Of a stretch of DNA of 64,000 bases, positions 19,363 through 27,665 are shown piece after piece. The stretch comes from an uncultured Bacteroidota bacterium (GTDB lineage: Bacteria > Bacteroidota > Rhodothermia > Rhodothermales > Salinibacteraceae). Position 1 is the first letter of the stretch; every line of letters starts with the position of its first letter. The DNA lies in assembly GCA_913056185.1 (NCBI GenBank), contig CAJXLV010000005.1, positions 61,124 through 125,123 on the forward strand. The letters run 5' to 3'. A program made the translations under genes and the position numbers. The notes under the pieces were generated by a model. That model did not search any database and was not told where the DNA came from. It saw nothing but the letters and a program-made list of their open reading frames with translations.

Positions 19363-20136
19363 ATGTCGCCTCCCGAATCCCCCCCCGTCATTTCGGCCGA
19401 GGATCTGCTGCTGGCCTTCGGCTCGTTCGTAGTGATGCGGGACCTTACCTTCGACATCCACCCGGGCGAGATTTTCGCCATTATGGGCGGCAGTGGGTCG
19501 GGCAAAAGCACGCTCCTGAAGCACCTGATCGGGCTGATGGAGCCGAGCGCGGGCACTGTGCGGGTGCGGGGGCGCGACCTCTGGACCCTCTCCGATGCCG
19601 AACGGGCGGCCATGCTGCGCGACATGGGCGTGCTGTACCAGGAAGACGCGCTCTGGAGCACCATGACCCTCGCCGAAAACGTCGCCCTGCCGCTCGAAGA
19701 GCACACTGCCCTTTCGGACACGGACATTCAGCGCATTGTGTCGCTGAAACTGGCCCTCGTGGGCCTACGGGGGTTCGAGGACTTTTCCCCCCACGAAATC
19801 AGCGGCGGCATGCAGAAACGCGCCGCTCTCGCCCGCGCCATCGCCCTGGACCCCGACGTGCTGTTCTTCGACGAGCCGACCTCCGGCCTCGACCCCCTCA
19901 GTGCCCGCCGCCTCGACGACCTCGTGCTGCAGCTGCGCGACAGCCTGGGCACCACCATCATCGTGGTCAGCCACGACCTCGAAAGCATCTTCACGGTTGC
20001 CGACCGCGCGCTGTACCTCGACATCGAGACCAAAACCATGACGGCCCTCGGGCCGCCGACGGAGCTGCGGCGCAACCCTCCGAACCAACAGGTGTACCAG
20101 TTTTTGACTCGGTCCCTCGACGCAGACTCGCCTTGA
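19363..20136 (+). CDS. ABC transporter ATP-binding protein, MlaF-like
   Basis: Walker A GGSGSGKSTLLKHLIGL, signature EISGGMQKRAALARAIALDPDVLFFDEPTSGLDP. Confidence 0.93.
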   Translation: MSPPESPPVISAEDLLLAFGSFVVMRDLTFDIHPGEIFAIMGGSGSGKSTLLKHLIGLMEPSAGTVRVRGRDLWTLSDAERAAMLRDMGVLYQEDALWSTMTLAENVALPLEEHTALSDTDIQRIVSLKLALVGLRGFEDFSPHEISGGMQKRAALARAIALDPDVLFFDEPTSGLDPLSARRLDDLVLQLRDSLGTTIIVVSHDLESIFTVADRALYLDIETKTMTALGPPTELRRNPPNQQVYQFLTRSLDADSP

Positions 20137-20201
20137 TTCTTGCGGACGCGCCCTGATCTCTGTCGCCGCCGGGGTGCCCGTTCACTGGTTCCGCACGCCC
20201 C

Positions 20202-21236
20202 ATGAGTCAACGCGCCAACCCGACGCTCATCGGCCTCTTCGTTCTCGGGGCCATCGCGCTCGCCATTGCCGGTGTGGCCGCACTGGGCGCGGGGCACTTC
20301 TTCGAGCAACGAACCACCTTCATCAGCTACTTCGACGAGTCGGTGAACGGGCTCGACGTGGGCGCCCCCGTCAAGTTCAAGGGCGTCCCCATCGGCGAGG
20401 TGACCGACATCAAGCTGCGCGTGGACCTCGAGAATGAGACCTTTCAGGTGCCGGTGCAATACGCCATCAATCTCGCCCCCGTGACGGACACCACCGGCGC
20501 CCCCCTCAACCTGGACCGCCCCCGGCTCCTGCGCGAGCAGGTGGACAACGGCCTCCGCGCCCAGCTCCAGCTCGAGAGCATTGTCACTGGCAAGCTCTAC
20601 GTGGAGCTGACCTACGTCTCGGAGCCCGACTCGGCCGTCTACGCCACCGCCCCGGGGCGCCGCCTCGAAATCCCCACTGAGCTCTCCCCCCTTGCCAAGC
20701 TGGGCGAGGGCGCCTCGGGCCTCGTCACCGACCTGCGCCAGTTTGACGTGACCCAGATCAACGAGAACCTCGTTACCTTCCTCGTCAACGCCAACGACAA
20801 GCTGGAGCAACTCGACGCCGCCCAGATCAACCGCGAAGTGCTGGCCACCATCGAGTCGGTGCAGGCCGTGGTGGAGTCCGAGGATGTGCGCGCCGCCCTG
20901 CGCGATCTGCCCAAGGCCACCGACCAGCTGCGCGCCACAATCAGCGATGCCCGGCAGCTCATCCAGCGGCTCGACCAGGGCGTCGACCCCACGGCCCAGG
21001 AGCTGAAAAAGACGAGCCGGGACCTGCGGGCCACCCTGCAGACGATGCGCCAGACCCTGCAACGGGCCAACCAGACCCTCTCCACCGATTCGGGGATGGG
21101 CTACCAGATGCAAGAGGCCCTCACAAACCTGTCCGAAGCGACCAAGGCCCTTCGCGTGCTCATTCAGTCGCTGGAGCGAAACCCCAGCATGTTCCTGCGG
21201 GGCCGCGAAGAACCTCCCCCTCCGAACCAGCAGTAA
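20202..21236 (+). CDS. MCE/MlaD family substrate-binding protein
   Basis: LIGLFVLGAIALAIAGVAALGAGHFFEQRTTFISYFDESVNGLDVGAPVKFKGVPIGEVTDI. Confidence 0.93.
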   Translation: MSQRANPTLIGLFVLGAIALAIAGVAALGAGHFFEQRTTFISYFDESVNGLDVGAPVKFKGVPIGEVTDIKLRVDLENETFQVPVQYAINLAPVTDTTGAPLNLDRPRLLREQVDNGLRAQLQLESIVTGKLYVELTYVSEPDSAVYATAPGRRLEIPTELSPLAKLGEGASGLVTDLRQFDVTQINENLVTFLVNANDKLEQLDAAQINREVLATIESVQAVVESEDVRAALRDLPKATDQLRATISDARQLIQRLDQGVDPTAQELKKTSRDLRATLQTMRQTLQRANQTLSTDSGMGYQMQEALTNLSEATKALRVLIQSLERNPSMFLRGREEPPPPNQQ

Positions 21237-21240
21237 TCGC

Positions 21241-21948
21241 ATGGCTTACTTCGCCCATTCCTCGTTTCGCCTGCGCCGGCTTGGGGTCTTCGCCCTTGCC
21301 GCCGGCCTGCTCGCGCTCTCGGTCGCGGGCTGCGTGCGCCTGCTGGAGCCGCGCACGAGCGACGCGACGTACTACCTGCTCGGCGAACGTGCGGCGCCCT
21401 CCGCGGCATCTCCGCAGGCGCCCTCTCCGACAGACACGACGGGGCTGCGGGTGGGCCTGCGCAAGCCCCGCCTCGCCTCGTACCTCGACGCCACGCGCAT
21501 CGTGACGCGGCGCGGCCCGCACCAGGTCCAGTTCGCTGAGTTTCATCGGTGGGGAGAGGAGCTGGATCGGGGCATCGGCCGCACGGTGGCCACCCGGCTG
21601 GCCGCACGGCCCGAGGTTCGAGGCGTGGAGGTGGTGCCCTGGTCGCCCGGTGCCTCGTTCGACTACGTGGTGGAGCTGCACGTTCTTCGGTTTGAGGGCG
21701 TGGGCCCTGCCCCCGATCCCGAGGCAGACGAGGACGCGCCGCCCCCCGACGGACACGCCCAGGTCGTCGTGGAGTGGACGGTTCTGCGCCCCGGCACCGA
21801 CGCCGTGCTGGCCCGCCAGACGACCCGTCACCGCGCTGCGGCGTGGCCCGTGGGCAACTACTCGGCCCTTGTCGCGCGCCTGGGAGCCGGCCTCGACACG
21901 CTGGTGGAGGAGGTGGCGGCGCAGCTGTCCCGGCTCAACGCATCGTGA
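21241..21948 (+). CDS. ABC-type transport auxiliary lipoprotein (PqiC-like)
   Basis: Lipoprotein signal LALSVAGCVRLLEP; TYYLLGE; LARYLD-type segment; follows the MCE gene by 4 nt. Confidence 0.75.
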   Translation: MAYFAHSSFRLRRLGVFALAAGLLALSVAGCVRLLEPRTSDATYYLLGERAAPSAASPQAPSPTDTTGLRVGLRKPRLASYLDATRIVTRRGPHQVQFAEFHRWGEELDRGIGRTVATRLAARPEVRGVEVVPWSPGASFDYVVELHVLRFEGVGPAPDPEADEDAPPPDGHAQVVVEWTVLRPGTDAVLARQTTRHRAAAWPVGNYSALVARLGAGLDTLVEEVAAQLSRLNAS

Positions 21949-21973
21949 CCCCCGCCCGCCTTTTGGCTTTTGC

Positions 21974-22747
21974 CTACTGGCTCGTCCAGTCGAGCCAGCC
22001 GGACAGGCCGAAGTAGAAGGCCGGGTAGAGAAACGAGACCCAGAGCACCCAGCCGTCCCCCCAGGCCGGGAGCTCGGGGAAGGTGGGCAACAGCGCCAGG
22101 AGCAGCCCCAGCCACGCAATGCCGCCCCCCGTCACAATGGCGCGCCACGGCGACGGCGCCTCGTTGGGGTAGACGAAACGAACCGGCACCAGGGTCAGCA
22201 CCGTCAGGAGCAGAACGGCGGCGAGCGAGACGTACGCCCCGTCCGTCCCGTACTCCACCGCAAGAAGCCCTACGTAGTACGCCACCACGTTCCAGTAGGA
22301 AGGGAAGCCGAGGAAGAAGCCTTCTTGGGCCTGCTTGGCCGACGTGTTGGCGAAGCCGAGGAGGCTGGCCACCATGGCAAGCACCACCCAGAGGCCGTCC
22401 CAGCCGGGCAGCCAGTCCATCCGCCAAACGAGAACGAGCGGGATGAAGGTAAACGTGAGGTAGTCGACAATCTCGTCGATGGTACCGCCCAAGATGCGGG
22501 AAGCGTACAGCTTTACGTCCCACGCTCGTGCCAGAGGGCCGTCGGCCGCGTCGATAAAGACGGCCAGGGTCAGCCACCCGAACACCCACCGGGGATCGAG
22601 GCCGGGCTGGACCACCTCGGCCATGGCCAAAAACGCAAATGCCACCCCCGACGCTGTGAAGAGGTGGACGAGGTATGCACGCGCCTTTCGCCCCAGCCGA
22701 ATCCGCTCGGACCGGTCTTTCAAATCACTCAGGTCGGTGGAGGGCAT
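21974..22747 (-). CDS. pcs: CDP-alcohol phosphatidyltransferase, phosphatidylcholine synthase-like
   Basis: DGPLARAWDVKLYASRILGGTIDEIVDYLTFTFIPLVLVWRMDWLP; Pcs-like spacing of the CDP-alcohol motif. Confidence 0.8.
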   Translation of the reverse strand: MPSTDLSDLKDRSERIRLGRKARAYLVHLFTASGVAFAFLAMAEVVQPGLDPRWVFGWLTLAVFIDAADGPLARAWDVKLYASRILGGTIDEIVDYLTFTFIPLVLVWRMDWLPGWDGLWVVLAMVASLLGFANTSAKQAQEGFFLGFPSYWNVVAYYVGLLAVEYGTDGAYVSLAAVLLLTVLTLVPVRFVYPNEAPSPWRAIVTGGGIAWLGLLLALLPTFPELPAWGDGWVLWVSFLYPAFYFGLSGWLDWTSQ

Positions 22748-23017
22748 GGCCGTGGAGGAATCTGCGGGACCCTGCTGGGGGGCGCCGCACAAGGAGAGAG
22801 AATTTGGTTCTTGCTTCTCATACAGACCAAGACGGGCGTGTGTCCGCCCACAATCTGCCTATTTTGTTTCCCCTCTCCGCCGTGGCTTCCCCGCCTCCGT
22901 GCAACGGCGAAGACGCCTCCCCGCCCCCACGGACACACATAGTGCGCATCAGCACACAGAGTGCCCATCAGATGGTGCCCATCAGGAGTTGTCCCCCTGA
23001 TTTGTAGACCGCAGCTC

Positions 23018-24316
23018 TTACTTCTCTTTGAACACCAGCGTCAGCGGCACGCCCTCAAACCCGAACGCCTCCCGCAACTTCCCCTCCAGGTACCGCTCAT
23101 AGTCGGTCCGGATGCCCTCCGGGTGGTTGGCAAAAAACGCAAACACGGGCGGCGCCTCGCGGACCTGCGTCACGTAGTTGATGTTTACGAACGCTCCGCT
23201 GCTGGTGGTGGGCGGGTGCTTCTCCTGCAGGGCCGCCTGCACCGCGTCGTTGAGGGCGCTCGTCTGCACGCGCTTCTCCCGCTCCTCCGCCACCGCCAGG
23301 GCCTTGTCCAGCAGCTCGTACACCCGCTGCTTGGTGACGGCCGAAACGTAGACGATGGGCGCGTGGTCGAGCCGGCCGAGGTACTGCTTCAGGTACTTCG
23401 TGTACTGCTTCATCGTCCCGCCGTCCTTGGGCACAAGGTCCCACTTGTTGACGGCAATCACCATGCCCTTCTTGTGCGTGTTGACCTCGTTGAGCACGCT
23501 GAGGTCCTGCTTGTGCAGCTCCTCGGTGGCGTCGAGCACCAGCACGCACACGTCGCCCGCCCTAATGGCCCGCTCGCTGCGGACGGTGGCGTAGAACTCC
23601 ACCCCCTCCGTCTTGGAGCGTTTGCGCATCCCGGCCGTGTCTACGAGCATGAGCTCTCGGTCCTCGTACTGCACCAGCGACTGCACCGTGTCGCGCGTGG
23701 TGCCGGGCTTCTCGGTGACGATGGCGCGGTCGAAGCCCAGGGTGGCATTCACGAGCGACGACTTGCCCACGTTGGGCTTGCCCACCAGCGAGATGCGGAC
23801 CCGGTCCGCGTCGGCGGCTTCTTCCGTGCCGGGCAGCGCCTCGACGAGCACCCGCATCATGTCGTCGATGCCCCGCCTGTTGGTGCTGCTCACAGAATGG
23901 ACGTCGCCGAGGCCCAGCTGGTAGAATTCGCTCGCCGCCCATTCGCGCTCCTGGTTGTCCGCTTTGTTGGCCACCACCAGAACCGGCGTGTCGGCCCGGC
24001 GGAGCACATTCGCAATCGCCTGGTCCGTGTCCGTGATGCCGGTGGTCACGTCCACCACGAAGAGGATGACGTCGGCGTCTTCGAGCGCAATCTCGGCCTG
24101 CTCGCGGATGGCCCGTTCGTAGGGGTCATCCGAGCGCGGGACGTAGCCGCCAGTGTCAACGAGGGGGATGGTGTGTCCCTCCCACTCGGCCTCGCCGTAC
24201 ACGCGGTCGCGCGTGACGCCGGGCGTGTCTTCGACGATGGCCTGGCGCGAGCCGGTAAGGCGGTTAAAAAGGGTGGACTTGCCGACGTTCGGCCGTCCGA
24301 CGATGGCTACAAGCAC
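23018..24316 (-). CDS. der: Ribosome biogenesis GTPase Der (EngA), two GTPase domains
   Basis: AIVGRPNVGKSTLFNRLTGSRQAIVEDTPGVTRDRVYG and second SLVGKPNVGKSSLVNATLG...; KH domain at C-terminus; GTG start. Confidence 0.96.
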   Translation of the reverse strand: MLVAIVGRPNVGKSTLFNRLTGSRQAIVEDTPGVTRDRVYGEAEWEGHTIPLVDTGGYVPRSDDPYERAIREQAEIALEDADVILFVVDVTTGITDTDQAIANVLRRADTPVLVVANKADNQEREWAASEFYQLGLGDVHSVSSTNRRGIDDMMRVLVEALPGTEEAADADRVRISLVGKPNVGKSSLVNATLGFDRAIVTEKPGTTRDTVQSLVQYEDRELMLVDTAGMRKRSKTEGVEFYATVRSERAIRAGDVCVLVLDATEELHKQDLSVLNEVNTHKKGMVIAVNKWDLVPKDGGTMKQYTKYLKQYLGRLDHAPIVYVSAVTKQRVYELLDKALAVAEEREKRVQTSALNDAVQAALQEKHPPTTSSGAFVNINYVTQVREAPPVFAFFANHPEGIRTDYERYLEGKLREAFGFEGVPLTLVFKEK

Positions 24317-24361
24317 AGGGAGTAGGTGATGGGTAAGAGGTAAGGGGTGACGGGGGCGGAC

Positions 24362-24733
24362 TTACGACTGGAGGGAGCGCATGAGGGAGAGGAGCATTTT
24401 GCTCTCTGTGGTCGTCTCACGGAGAAGATCGTTTCGCATATCCTCCGTGATGTACGACAAGCGCTCCGCAATGATGAGTTGCGTCTCCACCTCCAGCAGC
24501 GAACTCCGAGCCTGCTCCAGATAGTACACGTACTGATCGCGCGAACTGTATCCCCAGCCCTCGGCAATATTCGATGGAATTGCCACCGCGGCCCGACGCA
24601 GCTGCGAGGTCAGCTCGTACTGCTCCCGATCTGGAAATCCATCCGTCGCTTCGTACACCCGCTCCACGAGCACAATTCCCCGCTGCCACACCTCCAAATC
24701 CCGATAGCTTTCAACGGAGCTCTGGTCAGACAT
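24362..24733 (-). CDS. Four helix bundle protein (S23 / 23S-IVP family)
   Basis: YRDLEVWQRGIVLVERVYEATDGFPDREQYELTSQLRRAAVAIPSNIAEGWG. Confidence 0.9.
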   Translation of the reverse strand: MSDQSSVESYRDLEVWQRGIVLVERVYEATDGFPDREQYELTSQLRRAAVAIPSNIAEGWGYSSRDQYVYYLEQARSSLLEVETQLIIAERLSYITEDMRNDLLRETTTESKMLLSLMRSLQS

Positions 24734-24805
24734 GATTGGCTCTCTCCATTGAGGTGAGCAGCCAGTCCCTCTTCCCCCTTCCCCCCTACCTCTTCCCCCG
24801 AAAAG

Positions 24806-25621
24806 TCAACGTCGTTCCTTCCAGTCCAGATAGAGCGCCCGGGTGCACATGAAGGCCGACTCGGCGGTCTGCGTGGTGAACCAGTAGTTGACGCCCGCCC
24901 CCACGGCGGCCCCGGCCAGCGGGATCGTCTGCCCCAGCTTGCGCTCCAGAAGCGTCTTGGCAATCTCGCGGGGCAGGTGCCGGTTCTGGTCGCGGAAGGT
25001 GCCGGAGACGCGCCCTGCATAGTCGAGGTCGTCCGCAAACGCCGCCGCGGCCACGCTCACCTCACGCAGCGCCTCGTTGCGCGCCTCCCGCCCGCCCGAC
25101 GCGGCGACGTTAAAGATCGACAGCACGAGCGGCCGAAACATCGGCCCCTCCAGCGAAAAGCCGTAGCTGGCCGCGATCTGCTGGATCAGGCGGAGGTTGA
25201 TGGTAAACAGCAGCGGGATGTCGGCGGCGACGAAGGCGGTGCCCGCCAGCCCCGTGCCCCCTCCGCCCAGCGCCGCGAGAATCGTGTTCTGACGAAAGCG
25301 ACTGCGGGCCAGCGCGTCGAGGTCGGCAATGGGACGATTGCGCAGGTCTTTGACCGTGTCGGCCGGGATGCCGCGGTCTTCGGCCGCCGCCAGGATGTCG
25401 TCCGCCTCGTGGGTCCACTCCGAGGCGTCGCTCAGCGTAGAGAGAAACTGCTCAATGCGCTCCGTGACTGTGTCCATCTGCTCGGGCGCGACCACCTGCT
25501 CCACGGCCCAGTCGACGGGCCGCATGGCCCAGTTCATGGCCTGCGACGCCATCGAAGCGTCGGCGTGCTGCCAGTCTTCAATCTCGCGGCGAACGGCTCT
25601 TTCCTCGTCGGTCAGTCGCAT
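24806..25621 (-). CDS. EcsC family protein
   Basis: ALGGGGTGLAGTAFVAADIPLLFTINLRLIQQIAASYGF; general EcsC pattern. Confidence 0.75.
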   Translation of the reverse strand: MRLTDEERAVRREIEDWQHADASMASQAMNWAMRPVDWAVEQVVAPEQMDTVTERIEQFLSTLSDASEWTHEADDILAAAEDRGIPADTVKDLRNRPIADLDALARSRFRQNTILAALGGGGTGLAGTAFVAADIPLLFTINLRLIQQIAASYGFSLEGPMFRPLVLSIFNVAASGGREARNEALREVSVAAAAFADDLDYAGRVSGTFRDQNRHLPREIAKTLLERKLGQTIPLAGAAVGAGVNYWFTTQTAESAFMCTRALYLDWKERR

Positions 25622-25689
25622 GGGGCGGGGAAGGCGCGGGGAAAAGAATCGGCCGCGTGTATAACGCAGATCTCAGAGGAAAGATGCAG

Positions 25690-26387
25690 TTGACTTCTCC
25701 CCCGGATAAATCCGGGGGATTCTTGCTCACGCGACGGGCACGAAGCGACAGCTTCTATGCCTGTACTCAGAAGTACTCATTCACAGGACCATGCGCGTTC
25801 AGCCCGAATCGTTCGATCCGGTAGGCGTCCCGCGTCTTACTGTGTCCTCCAGAGTCACTCGCCTTGTCAAAGGCTCCCGCCAGCCCAGCGGTACGAATGT
25901 TTTCGGCAGCGTTCACGTCTCGGTCGTGACTGGCCTCACAACGAGGACAGTCCCACGACCGTACCGACAGCTTCTTGCCGTGCAGCGTGAAGGCGTTCGA
26001 CGCGAAGCGAGCGGCTTCTTTGTCGCGTCTGGACTTGAAGTTGGGATATCCGCAGCGCCCGTCGAAGAAGTTCTGAAACGCTTGGTCGAGGTCCCGGAGC
26101 TTCTGTTGGAGGGCTACGCTCGATACTTCGCGGAGCCATGTCTTCTCCTTCTTGAGATCCGTCAGACGCCGAGAGGTATCGGTGTAGCTAAGACTTTCGC
26201 CTTCTTCGTAGTAGGCGTTTGTCCGAAGTTCCAGGGCCCAATTCCAGACGTACCGGGTGTGTCCGAAGACGTTGGCGAGGACCGCCTCTTGTCTTTCGGT
26301 CGGATAGAACCGATACTTGAAGCCTTTCTTTCGAGCCATATCATTCACAGCAACAAGGTTGACTTCTCCCCCGGCGAAAGCCGGGAG
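25690..26387 (-). mobile_element. Degenerate IS200/IS605-family element (tnpB only) with terminal hairpins
   Basis: 17-nt direct repeat GTTGACTTCTCCCCCGG at 25690-25706 and 26358-26374, each leading into a hairpin, bounding a tnpB-derived ORF. Confidence 0.75.
25767..26339 (-). pseudogene. tnpB: Internally deleted TnpB (IS605 OrfB)
   Basis: N-terminus KYRFYPTERQEAVLANVFGHTRYVWNWAL and C-terminus WDCPRCEASHDRDVNAAENIRTAG are joined directly after LHGKKLSV; about half the expected length, central RuvC region missing. Confidence 0.85.
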
Positions 26388-26627
26388 TTTTACGGCCCTT
26401 CTCGCACTCTACCCAATACTATAACCGCCTCGGCGCGGCACTCTACGGGGGACGTGAGGGGCGACGCAATTGTTACGTGCAGAGCGTCGAGATGCCCAGC
26501 ACCCCCCACCCGTAGTACACCGGACTCCGCTCCACGAGCGCGGACGACACAGCGGACTTCTTCGAGGACGCCATCCCCTCCAATCTGCCCAACACGACGG
26601 CGAACGCTTCCCCCTTCCCCAAACATC

Positions 26628-27440
26628 CTACAGCAGCCAGAGCCCCAGCCCTCCGATGAGGAAGCAGTAGTACGCGAAGTACTGCAGATTCCCCCGCCGC
26701 ACCACGTCGAGCACCACGTAGATGGCCACGATGCCGGACCCGTACGCCGCCACCGTGCCCAGCAGGAGCGGCATGCCCGCCGTCCCGAGGCCCTGCTCCG
26801 CGAGCTCCAGGCCCTTGAGAATCGTCGCCCCGATCACCACGGGAAGCAGCATCAGAAACGAGAAGTTGGCCGCCCGCTCCGGCTTCACATTCTGGTAGAG
26901 CGCCGTGCAGATGGTAGCCCCCGACCGCGAGATGCCCGGAATCATCGCAAACGACTGCGCCACCCCCACGACGACGGCCTTGATGCCGTTCAGCTCGCCC
27001 CCCGGCTGCGGCCGAATCATCGTCAGCAGCAGAAGAAGGCCCGTCACCAGCAGCATGGCGCTCGTGAGTTGCGGACTGCTGAACGCCTGCTCCAGCGCAT
27101 CCCGAAAGAGCACGTACGCCACACCGGTGGGAACGAGCGTGACGAGGATGAACACACCGAGGCGAAAGGTGTCGTTCTCGGCGTAGCGCGCAGGCACCTT
27201 GGCCGGCGCCCGCAGGCCCGCCCAGGCCTCCCCCAGCAGCTCGGCCACCTCATCCCAGTACACCGTAAGAATGCTGAGCACCGTGCCAAAGTGCACGAAC
27301 ACCTCGAACGTCACATCGGCGGTCTCCTTGTCGAGCCCCAGCAGGTACTGGCCCAGGACCAGGTGGCCGGACGAGGACACCGGAATAAACTCGGTAAGGC
27401 CCTGAACGAGGCCGAGGAGCAAGGCTTCCCACCAGGTCAT
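26628..27440 (-). CDS. uppP: Undecaprenyl-diphosphatase
   Basis: MTWWEALLLGLVQGLTEFIPVSSSGHLVLGQYLLGL; IPGISRSGATI. Confidence 0.95.
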   Translation of the reverse strand: MTWWEALLLGLVQGLTEFIPVSSSGHLVLGQYLLGLDKETADVTFEVFVHFGTVLSILTVYWDEVAELLGEAWAGLRAPAKVPARYAENDTFRLGVFILVTLVPTGVAYVLFRDALEQAFSSPQLTSAMLLVTGLLLLLTMIRPQPGGELNGIKAVVVGVAQSFAMIPGISRSGATICTALYQNVKPERAANFSFLMLLPVVIGATILKGLELAEQGLGTAGMPLLLGTVAAYGSGIVAIYVVLDVVRRGNLQYFAYYCFLIGGLGLWLL

Positions 27441-27665
27441 CTTGGGAATGAGGAGTTGAGAAAAGAATTGGCATCTCCGCAATCTACAAAGCACACCGCC
27501 CCCGCCCAAGCGACTGTCTTGAAGCCAAGATGAGGTTGTGGACGATGCCCGAGCACGTTGACCCACCCCCCACCGGGGATCGAAGGGACAGCAGACTGGT
27601 TTCATGTGCGCGTCCATGCGTCCCCACATCCAGACGTCCACCCCCCTTCAGTCCGTCACGTCCCC

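Noticed and set aside
24362-24733. Diversity-generating retroelement accessory protein (Avd), because four-helix-bundle S23-type proteins are related
   Set aside because: No reverse transcriptase, template repeat or variable repeat nearby; stand-alone copies of this family are common in Bacteroidota.
26390-26627. Possible coding remnant between the IS element and uppP
   Set aside because: Short reading frames interrupted by stops, no recognisable motif.
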